DNA of 19,760 nt, taken from Deltaproteobacteria bacterium. Its GTDB lineage: Bacteria > Desulfobacterota > Desulfobacteria > Desulfobacterales > C00003060. Each line of letters begins with the position of its first letter. The first letter of the stretch is position 1. The notes under the pieces are model-generated. The model was not told the origin of the DNA. It saw only the letters and a program-made list of their open reading frames with translations, and made no database searches. Made by a program: the position numbers and the translations under genes. The DNA lies in NCBI GenBank assembly GCA_019309245.1, contig JAFDGP010000014.1, positions 1-19,760 on the forward strand, given 5' to 3'. Of this stretch, positions 5,474-12,708 are shown in pieces.

Positions 5474-7624
5474 ATGAGAAAAGACCGCCAGTGTTGGGAA
5501 TATTTCGACTGTCCGGAAAAGCAATGTCCGGTCTATAAAAAAGGAGAGTCGCTTTGTTGGCTTGCCCGTGGAGCCCGATGCAGAAAGCGGCCTCTGGGAA
5601 ACCGAAAGAAAAGCGCCATGTGTCTGGACTGTGATTTTTTTAGAAAAAATGTGGGTCTGGACCTGATTGAAAAGGGACGCACCGGCTTTGATAAGGAAAC
5701 CTCCCCGGTGGACCCTCAGCTTCAAGGTGTGATCGCGGAGTTGGCTGGCGGTCTGTCCGAGGTTTTTGATGCGCTCAAGAAGATCTCGTCGGGCGATCCG
5801 TGGGTGAGAATCGATGAGTCTTCGCCGCTTCCGCTGATTGCGAAGCTGAAACACCTGGTGAACGTCACAGGGAAAAACCTTGGGGAGATTGTGGACCTGT
5901 CACACGAGTTTGCCATCGGACTGGCCGAGCATTTTGATGTGCTGCATCGGGTATCTCGGGGAGATTTGGGAGCGCGGGTGACCGGGACCTCCGATGTCGA
6001 GCTTCTGGAGTCTTTGAAAAATATTACCAATCACATGATCGTCAGTGTCTCGCAGGAAATTGCGGAGCGGAGGCGGGCGGAAGAACTGCTTCGGAAAAGT
6101 GACAGCAACTACCGAAATCTGAGCAAGGCGCTGACGCTTGGCCTGGTCGAGGTCTTCGACGCCCTGAACGAGATCTCTTTGGGTAATCCTGAGGTAAGAA
6201 TTCCCGAAGACTCGGAGATCGACTTGATCGCTGAACTTAAGATGATGGTCAACCAAACTGCGGAGAACTTGCGTGAGATCGTGGACCTGTCACACGAGTT
6301 TGCGATCGGGCTGGCCGAGCATTTTGACGTGTTGCACCGCGTTTCTCAGGGTGACCTGGAGGCGCGGGTGACTGGGACGTCGAGCGTCGAACTGGTGGAG
6401 TCCTTGAAAAACGTGACAAACCGCATGATCACCAGTGTATCCGATGAGGTTGCCACGAGAACACGCATCGAGGGCGCGCTGAGGCAGTCCGAGGCCGAAC
6501 TGAGGGAATCTGAGGAAAAATACCATACCCTGTTTGACTATGATCCAAATTCTATCTTTGTGCTTGAACCAGGATCATTGCGGATCCTAGATGTCAACAA
6601 GCGATGCCTGGAAGTTTATGGCTATGAGAAATCGGAACTGCTCGGAATGTCATTCCTGGACTTAGGACCGGTGCGGTATGAAATCGGGGTCCTGGCCGGG
6701 GATAAACGAAGCAAGGAAAAATACAGTGAGTACCGCAAAATCGAGCATCAACGAAAGGGCGGCAAGTCATTCTATGTCAACATTCATGCCTGTGAACGCA
6801 AAGGCCAACGGAAATACGGCATCATTGCCACAACGGTCGACATTACAGAAGGCCTTGAGAAGGATGCTCAATTGATCCAGGCCAGCAAGATGTCCACACT
6901 GGGTGAGATGGCCACCGGGGTTGCTCACGAGCTCAACCAGCCGTTGAGTGCCATTCAGATCGGAAGCGATTTCTTGAAAAACATGGCCAAACAAAGAAAA
7001 AAGATTCCGCAGGACGAACTGATTCTTGTCTCCGAACAAATGGCACAGCAGGTGGCGCGTGCTGTTCACATCATCAATCACCTGAGAGAATTCGGAAGAA
7101 AGACCGAGATCGAACGTGAAACAGTCGATATCAACAAACCCCTCAGGGGCGTGTTTACGCTGCTAGGACAGCAGTTGAAACTGCGAAAAATCAATCTGAC
7201 ACTGGAACTGGGCGAAGGTCTTCCCCCGATAAGCGCCAATGTAAACAGCCTGGAGCAGGTGTTTGTGGATCTTGTCATCAACGCCAGAGACGCCATGGAA
7301 GAAAAGAGGCGGCGGAATCCAGGCGTTTCTGTCGAAAGCACGTTGACAGTATGCAGTTTCCAGGAGGCCGATCAGGTCGTTGTGACAATCAGTGATACGG
7401 GAGTGGGCATTCCTGATGAGATCAGAGACAAAATATTTGAGCCATTTTTTACGACCAAAGAGGTCGGGCAAGGTACGGGGCTGGGCCTTTCCATCAGTTA
7501 CGGAATTGTCAGCGACTACAACGGCACCATCGATGTGGAAAGCGAAGAAGGAAAAGGGACCACGTTTCGGATTGCTTTTCCTGCATGTGATCGAGACGAT
7601 GAGGCCGCAGTCAGTAGATCATAA
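5474..7624 (+). CDS. Soluble sensor histidine kinase: two-CW Cys domain, two HAMP pairs, PAS, HisKA, HATPase
   Basis: The 716-residue protein has no membrane helix, so it should sense in the cytoplasm. Residues 7-53 carry seven Cys (7, 13, 18, 28, 36, 50, 53) in CWEYFDC...C...CW...C...CLDC, the two-CW pattern, probably metal- or redox-binding. Two 130-residue repeats follow (about 86-202 and 216-332). Each resembles a pair of HAMP units, with EIVDLSHEFAIGLAEHFDV identical in both. A PAS domain spans about 343-462. The kinase core has GVAHELNQPLSA with phospho-acceptor His485, the N-box around Asn603, DTGVG at 641-645 and GQGTGLGLS at 665-673. I prefer the ATG at 5474 to the TTG at 5450. Neither has a strong ribosome site. 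The output is probably the hybrid kinase or receivers downstream. The signal is unknown. Confidence 0.88.
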   Translation: MRKDRQCWEYFDCPEKQCPVYKKGESLCWLARGARCRKRPLGNRKKSAMCLDCDFFRKNVGLDLIEKGRTGFDKETSPVDPQLQGVIAELAGGLSEVFDALKKISSGDPWVRIDESSPLPLIAKLKHLVNVTGKNLGEIVDLSHEFAIGLAEHFDVLHRVSRGDLGARVTGTSDVELLESLKNITNHMIVSVSQEIAERRRAEELLRKSDSNYRNLSKALTLGLVEVFDALNEISLGNPEVRIPEDSEIDLIAELKMMVNQTAENLREIVDLSHEFAIGLAEHFDVLHRVSQGDLEARVTGTSSVELVESLKNVTNRMITSVSDEVATRTRIEGALRQSEAELRESEEKYHTLFDYDPNSIFVLEPGSLRILDVNKRCLEVYGYEKSELLGMSFLDLGPVRYEIGVLAGDKRSKEKYSEYRKIEHQRKGGKSFYVNIHACERKGQRKYGIIATTVDITEGLEKDAQLIQASKMSTLGEMATGVAHELNQPLSAIQIGSDFLKNMAKQRKKIPQDELILVSEQMAQQVARAVHIINHLREFGRKTEIERETVDINKPLRGVFTLLGQQLKLRKINLTLELGEGLPPISANVNSLEQVFVDLVINARDAMEEKRRRNPGVSVESTLTVCSFQEADQVVVTISDTGVGIPDEIRDKIFEPFFTTKEVGQGTGLGLSISYGIVSDYNGTIDVESEEGKGTTFRIAFPACDRDDEAAVSRS
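5729..6469 (+). repeat. 390-nt internal tandem duplication within the kinase gene
   Basis: Bases about 5729-6079 and 6119-6469 encode the same arrangement exactly 390 bases (130 codons) apart. GTGGACCTGTCACACGAGTT occurs at 5891-5910 and again, unchanged, at 6281-6300. The following codons differ mostly at third positions, while the protein differs at only two residues over the best 35-residue stretch. The front part (GLSEVFDAL versus GLVEVFDAL) is more diverged. This is a duplicated HAMP pair, not a mobile repeat. Confidence 0.85.
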
Positions 7625-7630
7625 TACGGT

Positions 7631-7637
7631 AAAGGAG
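7631..7637 (+). promoter_or_regulatory. Ribosome site of the hybrid kinase
   Basis: AAAGGAG is seven bases upstream of the ATG at 7645 and only a few bases after the stop of the preceding kinase (7622-7624). It fixes the start and supports co-transcription of the two kinases. Confidence 0.7.
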
Positions 7638-7644
7638 TAACGGC

Positions 7645-9186
7645 ATGTCCAAGATCTTGGTGATTGATGACGAAGAGAGCATTCGGACGCTGCTCAAGGT
7701 ATCCCTGTCACACAAGGGGTACGAGGTTATCCTTGCCGAAGACGGAGAGTCCGGTATCAAAGCGTTCCGGGCGTCCCGGCCACCGATCGTGATTACGGAC
7801 ATCAAGATGCCCGGCATGGACGGCATCGAGGTTCTCAAGCACATCAAGCAGGTCGATCCTGATACCAGAATCATTGTGATTACCGGTCACGGCGAAATGG
7901 AGGCCGCCATCGAGGCGCTCCAACTGGAAGCTTCCGATTTTATCAACAAACCGGTTACGGACGAGGCCCTTTCCGTTGCTCTAAAACGGGCGGAAGAGGT
8001 CCTGTGGATGAAGCAGAAGCTGCGGAAATATACGACCAGCCTGGAGGCTATGGTAGAAGAAGCTACACAGGAACTTCGGGCGGCCCACGATTTCCAGAAG
8101 AACCTGATTGAAAGTTCGATTGACGGCATTATCGCGGCAGATGAAAGAAAGCGGGTCGTGGTTTTTAATGACGGTGCTGCGCGACTGTTGGGCTACCGTG
8201 CGGATGAAGCAATCGGCAAGATGACAATAGAGCAATTTTTTCCATCGAAAGTCGCGCGAAAGATCATCGCGCTGATGGAGGGCGACGCGCAGACAGGCAC
8301 AGAGAGGCTGGTCAACTACGAGGGTGTGGTTAGGTCCAGGGACGCCGAAGAGATCCCGGTCCGGATATCCGGTGCCACCTTGTTTGAAAACGGCTATGCC
8401 AATGGAATGGTGTGTTTTTTACAAGACCTTCGCGAAATTAAGAGGCTTCAGCGAGAATTGATTGAGAGCGAGAGGGTCTCGGCCATGGGACAGGCGGTGG
8501 CCGGCATGGCCCACTATATCAAGAACATCTTAAACGGCCTGCAGGGCGGTGTATACATGGTCAATACCGCCATGAAGAAAAACAAACCTGACCTGATGAC
8601 CAAAGGCTGGGCCATGGTGGAAAACAATATCGGGAAGATTTCCGATCTGGTGATGAATATGCTCATCTACTCCAAGGAGCGGGAGCCAGACTATGTGCCC
8701 TGTCAGCCAAATGATATCGCGGAAGAAGTCTACGATCTGATGCGGGAAAAAGCGATCCAGAGTCGGGTAAGACTTGTCAAAGACTTTGACCCGTCAATCA
8801 GCGAATGTTTCCTGGATCCGACTGGGCCGCATCGTTGTCTGCTGAACCTTGTTGCCAATGCCATTGACGCCTGTATCTTTGATCCGCAGGAAGACAAACA
8901 GTGGGTGGTGACGATTCGGACTCGGCGGGAACCGGATTTCGTTCGATTCGACGTGATTGACAATGGAATCGGGATGACCGAGGAGGTTCGGAAAAAGGTG
9001 TTCGAACGTTTTTTTTCGACAAAAGGCGGGCGGGGTACTGGACTGGGTCTGTTGGTAACCCGGAAGATCATCGATGAACAAGGGGGAAGGATTTCATTTG
9101 AATCTCAACCTGGTCAGGGCACGACCTTTACAATGCGTTTTCCTGCAAGACCGACAGCGTCCGTAACTACGGGAGGGCTCGCATGA
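7645..9186 (+). CDS. Receiver-PAS-histidine kinase (atypical hybrid sensor kinase)
   Basis: The 513-residue cytoplasmic protein has its receiver at the N-terminus (about 1-118): acidic DDE at 8-10, phospho-acceptor Asp52 in TDIKMPGMDG, Thr80 and Lys102 in NKP. A coiled linker (about 118-150) leads to a PAS domain (about 151-268). The kinase core begins near 274. Its H-box reads MAGMAHYIKNILNGL, with His290 and Tyr-Ile-Lys-Asn in place of the common Glu-hydrophobic-Arg/Asn. The ATPase shows NLVANAIDAC (401-410), DNGIG (439-443) and GGRGTGLGLLV (461-471). An N-terminal receiver on a kinase is typical of relay proteins that accept phosphate from one kinase and change their own activity. The gene starts 20 bases after the two-CW kinase, the obvious candidate donor. 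The target is unknown. Confidence 0.88.
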   Translation: MSKILVIDDEESIRTLLKVSLSHKGYEVILAEDGESGIKAFRASRPPIVITDIKMPGMDGIEVLKHIKQVDPDTRIIVITGHGEMEAAIEALQLEASDFINKPVTDEALSVALKRAEEVLWMKQKLRKYTTSLEAMVEEATQELRAAHDFQKNLIESSIDGIIAADERKRVVVFNDGAARLLGYRADEAIGKMTIEQFFPSKVARKIIALMEGDAQTGTERLVNYEGVVRSRDAEEIPVRISGATLFENGYANGMVCFLQDLREIKRLQRELIESERVSAMGQAVAGMAHYIKNILNGLQGGVYMVNTAMKKNKPDLMTKGWAMVENNIGKISDLVMNMLIYSKEREPDYVPCQPNDIAEEVYDLMREKAIQSRVRLVKDFDPSISECFLDPTGPHRCLLNLVANAIDACIFDPQEDKQWVVTIRTRREPDFVRFDVIDNGIGMTEEVRKKVFERFFSTKGGRGTGLGLLVTRKIIDEQGGRISFESQPGQGTTFTMRFPARPTASVTTGGLA

Positions 9187-9273
9187 TCCTGACCCGACAC
9201 GGCGGGAAATCCGGATGATGCCTTGAGAACAGTACGATCTTTCGTGATTTCGTGATAGAAAGCTCTAATGGAT

Positions 9274-9290
9274 GGTGGGCACAGCCCACC
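9274..9290 (+). repeat. REP-like perfect palindrome
   Basis: GGTGGGC, a three-base ACA loop, then GCCCACC forms a perfect 7-bp stem. GGTGGGC-loop-GCCCACC palindromes recur in many bacterial intergenic regions as REP-like elements (from memory). It has no T-run behind it, so a terminator role is less likely. Only one copy occurs in this window. Confidence 0.5.
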
Positions 9291-9304
9291 GCGAATGATC
9301 AATA

Positions 9305-9340
9305 ATCAATGATAAATGACCAACGATCAATGATAAATGA
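9305..9340 (+). repeat. Direct repeats ATCAATGATAAATGA, 21-bp period
   Basis: ATCAATGATAAATGA occurs perfectly at 9305-9319 and 9326-9340. Partial copies flank it (GATCAATAATCAATGA on the left, TAAATGTTAA on the right). The element is AT-rich and lies directly in front of the ribosome site of the receiver gene. It could be slippage-derived filler or a protein-binding array. The sequence alone does not decide. Confidence 0.7.
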
Positions 9341-9350
9341 TAAATGTTAA

Positions 9351-9361
9351 TAAGGAGGTGA
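9351..9361 (+). promoter_or_regulatory. Near-perfect Shine-Dalgarno of the short receiver gene
   Basis: TAAGGAGGTGA is fully complementary to the 16S rRNA 3' end and sits six bases before the ATG at 9368. It is the strongest ribosome site in the window and suggests that the receiver is made in larger amounts than the kinases. Confidence 0.75.
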
Positions 9362-9367
9362 GTTATC

Positions 9368-9757
9368 ATGAACAAAAAAATCCTCATTGTCGACGATGAG
9401 CCCGAACAGATCGACTTCGCATCCACGATTCTCGAAGAAAACGGTTACATCCCGATCAGCGCGACCAACGGCATGGATGGCATGAAGATGGTCCGTTCGG
9501 AAAAACCCGCACTGATTCTCCTGGATATTATGATGCCCCGGCAGGGGGGTGTGGGGATGTACCGGGAGCTGAAACAGGATGAGGCGACGAAAGATATCCC
9601 TGTGGTAATCGTGACCGGGGTTACGCGCGGTGGGGGCTTTGATGAACATATGGTCACGCAGGGGGATGAGCTTCCCGCCCCGGACGGATACATTGAAAAA
9701 CCGATGAATCCCGACGCGGTGGTCAAGCTAATCCACGATCTCTTATCCGGATCCTGA
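9368..9757 (+). CDS. Stand-alone response regulator receiver (CheY-like, with insertion)
   Basis: The 129 residues form a single receiver domain with no output domain. The acidic pair lies in IVDDE (Asp9, Asp10). The phospho-acceptor is Asp53 in LLDIMMP. VIVTG carries the switch Thr near 83, and EKP carries the conserved Lys near 115. Between beta-4 and EKP there is extra sequence (GGGFDEHMVTQGDELPAPDG) compared with CheY, which lengthens the alpha-4 region where partners usually bind. The fragment at 1-134 has a similar PEPEAYLEKP. Likely roles are a phosphate shuttle or sink for the kinases upstream, or a protein-protein switch. It follows the hybrid kinase by 181 bases and has its own strong ribosome site, so it may be separately expressed. 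Confidence 0.88.
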   Translation: MNKKILIVDDEPEQIDFASTILEENGYIPISATNGMDGMKMVRSEKPALILLDIMMPRQGGVGMYRELKQDEATKDIPVVIVTGVTRGGGFDEHMVTQGDELPAPDGYIEKPMNPDAVVKLIHDLLSGS

Positions 9758-10172
9758 AAAAGAACGTTGCCCTGGTACCATGATCTGTATGAAGAGCGCA
9801 TGTTATTTTCCGACATGAGGCGCCCGCACCATTGTTTTGATCATCGCCTGGCATCTCTTTCCAAATCCGGGAGTTGGAACGAGCGTCCATCTTTTAGCAG
9901 GTATGTGCCGTCTAAAGATCTCCCCTTCCGGTTACAGACGGCCGTGAGTCGTTACCAGCCGTCCGGATTCCCACGTCTTTAAGGCAAACCTTATTTGTCG
10001 CACTTTGTGAAAAAAATAACCCGGCGATGGGTCGAGATGGTCGGTTTGCATGGCCAAATCCGGTAAAATATGGTATGGACGTTTCCGATTAGGCGGCGGT
10101 CATGTCCGGCCGGGAAGGATCGCGGTTCGGACGGCTGCCCGATGGAAGCTGAGGCGGAATGGGAGTGTGTGA
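9758..10172 (+). other. 415-base region without a convincing gene
   Basis: The region separates the signalling block from the glycosyltransferase operon. Open frames here (for example 71 codons at 9767-9982) have no recognisable motif and no good ribosome site. GACGGC at 9937-9942 can pair with GCCGTC at 9958-9963, a modest hairpin. TTTGCA followed after 18 bases by TATGGT (about 10045-10075) is a weak promoter candidate for the gene at 10173. I see no clear terminator after the receiver gene and no riboswitch that I can support. It most likely contains the promoter and leader of the downstream operon. Confidence 0.4.
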
Positions 10173-11411
10173 ATGAAGCGGGTAGGGTTTGTGTCGACAC
10201 GGCTCGCCGGGACCGACGGCGTGACCCTGGAAACGTACAAATGGTATCAGATCCTGGAAAGAAACGGTTATGAATGCTTCTTTTTTGCCGGGGAGCTGGA
10301 CACACCTCAGGAAAACTCCTTGTTGGAACCAAAGGCCCATTTTGATCATCCGGATATCCTGGAGGTCCAGGAGCAGTGTTTCGGGAAGACCACCCGGCGG
10401 GCATCTCTGTCGGCGAGGATTCAGGAGCTGAAAGATTTCCTGAAATCCCGCCTGTATGAGTTCTGTGGTTCGTACAATATCGATTTGCTTATTCCCGAAA
10501 ATGCGTTGGCGATTCCGATGAATATCCCGCTGGGCTGGGCGATCACGGAATTTCTTGCCGAAACCGGTACGCCGGCCATCGCCCACCACCACGATTTCAG
10601 CTGGGAGCGAAAACGCTTCTTGATCAGCGCCGTGCAAGATTATCTTCAAAGCTCTTTTCCGCCGAATCTGCCCTCCGTTCGGCATGTGGTGATCAATTCC
10701 GAAGCGTCTCGGCAGCTCAGCTACAGGAGGGGCTTAAGTAACGTTATTATTCCGAACGTTTTTGATTTTGCGTCTCCTCCGCCTGCACCTCCAAACGGGA
10801 TGCTGCTGCGCGAAGAACTTGGGCTCGGTGACGACCTGTTTATTCTTCAACCAACCCGCGTGGTACCCAGGAAGTGGATTGAACGGGCGGTTGAACTGGT
10901 CAGTCTGATAGGACTGGACCGGCCCCGACTGGTGGTGTCTCACGAATTTGGTGACGAAGGGGATCTTTATGCGCAAAGGGTCCAGGAATACGCCCGGCGT
11001 TTGGGCGTTGAGGTCATCTATATTGGTGACAAAATCGGTCCGGCAAGGTGCTTCAACACCACGTGCGACAGGCCGTACACGATTGATGACGCATACCTGA
11101 ACGCAGACCTGGTTACCTACCCGTCGGGCTATGAGGGTTTCGGAAATGCGTTTCTGGAGGCAATTTATTTTAGAAAACCCATCGTGGTGAACCGCTACTC
11201 GATTTTTGTGGAAGATATAGAACCTTGCGGGTTTGAAGTGATCACCTTTGAGTCCTTTGTCAGCCATGAATTGATCGATCGGGTCAAGGAAGCGCTTGAG
11301 CCACATAATTTGGGCTGGATCGTAGAAAAAAACTACGAGGTGGGAAAAAAATATTTTTCCTATGAGGTGTTAGAGAGTAAACTCCTGCCTCTGATTGCGA
11401 GCTTTCGGTAG
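10173..11411 (+). CDS. GT4-type glycosyltransferase (possibly mannosylglucosylglycerate synthase-like)
   Basis: The 412-residue protein has the GT-B layout. The N-terminal half begins VGFVSTRLAGTDGVTLE, with the acceptor-side Gly loop near residue 13-16. The C-terminal donor half starts near ILQPTRVVPRKWIERAVEL and holds the EX7E motif of retaining GT4 enzymes in YEGFGNAFLEA (Glu321 and Glu329). There is no membrane segment or signal peptide, so it acts in the cytoplasm on an NDP-sugar. The STRxAGTDGVxLE start and FFFAGELD (near 36-43) remind me of enzymes annotated as mannosylglucosylglycerate synthase, a compatible-solute enzyme. That is memory only, and the substrate stays open. GGGAG seven bases before the ATG supports the start. 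A related glycosyltransferase follows after two bases. Confidence 0.82.
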   Translation: MKRVGFVSTRLAGTDGVTLETYKWYQILERNGYECFFFAGELDTPQENSLLEPKAHFDHPDILEVQEQCFGKTTRRASLSARIQELKDFLKSRLYEFCGSYNIDLLIPENALAIPMNIPLGWAITEFLAETGTPAIAHHHDFSWERKRFLISAVQDYLQSSFPPNLPSVRHVVINSEASRQLSYRRGLSNVIIPNVFDFASPPPAPPNGMLLREELGLGDDLFILQPTRVVPRKWIERAVELVSLIGLDRPRLVVSHEFGDEGDLYAQRVQEYARRLGVEVIYIGDKIGPARCFNTTCDRPYTIDDAYLNADLVTYPSGYEGFGNAFLEAIYFRKPIVVNRYSIFVEDIEPCGFEVITFESFVSHELIDRVKEALEPHNLGWIVEKNYEVGKKYFSYEVLESKLLPLIASFR

Positions 11412-11413
11412 GG

Positions 11414-12697
11414 ATGTCCGATTTTTCATCAAAAGGCAATGCTGAACGTCCATTAAGGATCGGCATATTGCACTACTCGTGCCCGCCGGTCGTAGGCGGT
11501 GTGGAAGAGGTAGTAAAACAGCAGGCTTTCACATTTCATCGGTTTGGGCATTTTGTGAGTGTCCTGGCGGGTATGGGCGGTGCCTTTACGGACGACTTCC
11601 CTGTTCAAATCGAGCCCCTGCTGAGTTCTAAGGACCCGCAGATCATGGAGGTCCATGAGCAATGTCGACAGGGGCAATGTCGAGGAATAAAGCGTTGGGT
11701 AAGCGACATTCACGACATCCTGACACGCTGGTCCCGTGATCTTGACGTCATTCTTGCTCATAACGTGTTGCACATGCCCTTTAACCTTCCGTTGACGCTG
11801 GCGCTGAGACGTCTGGCAGTTGCGGACGGCGGGCCGGCCGTGGTGAGTTGGGCCCACGATTCTCCCTATTTTCAGCCCGGATGCCCCAAGTATCTGAATG
11901 CCCATCCCTGGGACGTTCTTTGCCGTCCACACGGCTACATTCATTACGTGACGATTTCAGCCTACCGAAAAAAGTTATTCCAGGAACTCTTGGGAGACTT
12001 TCCGATCAAGGTGATTCAAAACGGCATCGACCCGATCCGTTTTTTTTACTTCGACAAAAAAACCATTACGTTGACGGAGGAACTTGACCTTTTCAATAGG
12101 GACATCGTCGTGGTTCAGCCCTCCAGGATCACACCTCGGAAAAACCTCGAACTTTCCATTCATATCGTGCGAGGGATTAAACTGCTGGGTTATAATATTA
12201 TGTTTATCCTTACCGGGGCCTATGACCCTCATGAACAAAAGGCCGTCCATTATTACAGGCGGCTCAGGTACTGGATCCAGGAACTTGACCTTCAGCACAA
12301 TATTGCGATTCTGGCCGAGTATCAGTTTCGCGACGGTACGCGCTTGGTTCCGGATCGGGTGTTCATGCGCGACCTTTACATGATCGCCGATCTCCTGCTG
12401 ATGACGAGCAAAGACGAAGGGTTCGGCCTGCCTCTGCTGGAGGCGGGCATGATTAAGCTGCCGATTGCGTGTTCGCACATCCCCCCGTTTCAGGAGCTGG
12501 GCCGGGGAATCTGCTTTTTTGGTCTGGACGAACCGCCGTTATTTATAGCGGGCCGGATTATCGAGTACCTCGGAAGAACCAGTACCTATAAGATGTATCG
12601 CAACGTGATGGGTCGATACGTGTGCGACGTAATCTGCAGGGAAAAAGTACTTCCTTTCCTACGAGAAATCACCCAGACGTCGATTCGCGGATCATAA
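11414..12697 (+). CDS. GT4-type glycosyltransferase, paralogue of the preceding gene
   Basis: The 427 residues show a GT-B fold glycosyltransferase: N-terminal IGILHYSCPPVVGGVEEVV with the Gly-Gly acceptor loop near 28-29, donor half from VVVQPSRITPRKNLELSI, and EX7E in DEGFGLPLLEAG (Glu335 and Glu343). It shares unusual blocks with the preceding enzyme: DPQIMEVHEQC versus HPDILEVQEQC, HMPFNLPL versus AIPMNIPL, and a following conserved AHD/HHD. The pair is therefore probably an old duplication that acts in sequence on one product or as partner subunits. The ATG lies two bases after the previous stop with only a weak ribosome site, suggesting coupling. The sugar donor and acceptor cannot be told. 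Confidence 0.82.
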   Translation: MSDFSSKGNAERPLRIGILHYSCPPVVGGVEEVVKQQAFTFHRFGHFVSVLAGMGGAFTDDFPVQIEPLLSSKDPQIMEVHEQCRQGQCRGIKRWVSDIHDILTRWSRDLDVILAHNVLHMPFNLPLTLALRRLAVADGGPAVVSWAHDSPYFQPGCPKYLNAHPWDVLCRPHGYIHYVTISAYRKKLFQELLGDFPIKVIQNGIDPIRFFYFDKKTITLTEELDLFNRDIVVVQPSRITPRKNLELSIHIVRGIKLLGYNIMFILTGAYDPHEQKAVHYYRRLRYWIQELDLQHNIAILAEYQFRDGTRLVPDRVFMRDLYMIADLLLMTSKDEGFGLPLLEAGMIKLPIACSHIPPFQELGRGICFFGLDEPPLFIAGRIIEYLGRTSTYKMYRNVMGRYVCDVICREKVLPFLREITQTSIRGS

Positions 12698-12708
12698 GGA
12701 CCCTGGTG

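Larger units (their letters stand above)
9187..9367 (+). other. Intergenic region with palindrome and short AT-rich repeats
   Basis: The 181 bases contain no supported gene. The left part (9187-9270) looks like unique sequence. Then come a perfect 7-bp palindrome (9274-9290), degenerate AT-rich repeats built on ATCAATGATAAATGA (9291-9346) and a very strong ribosome site (9351-9361) for the receiver gene. The AT-rich stretch contrasts sharply with the base composition of the flanking genes. Confidence 0.6.

Noticed and set aside
5729..6469. Repeat considered as a mobile element or CRISPR-like array
   Set aside because: The two units are in frame, 390 bases apart, and encode HAMP-like protein segments, so this is an intragenic domain duplication.
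9767..9982. 71-codon plus-strand frame after the short receiver
   Set aside because: It has no ribosome site and no recognisable domain, and its composition is irregular. It cannot be supported as a gene, though a small unknown protein is not excluded.
9983..10060. GGCAAACC, a motif seen in c-di-GMP (GEMM-I) riboswitches
   Set aside because: The other conserved elements (GNRA loop, second stem with the GGGACGCAAAGC block, receptor) are not in the following 80 bases in the right order, so it is a chance match.
9991..10404. 137-codon minus-strand frame partly filling the 415-base gap
   Set aside because: More than half lies opposite the glycosyltransferase start. Its composition (Pro/Arg/Ser-rich) and lack of motifs fit a shadow.
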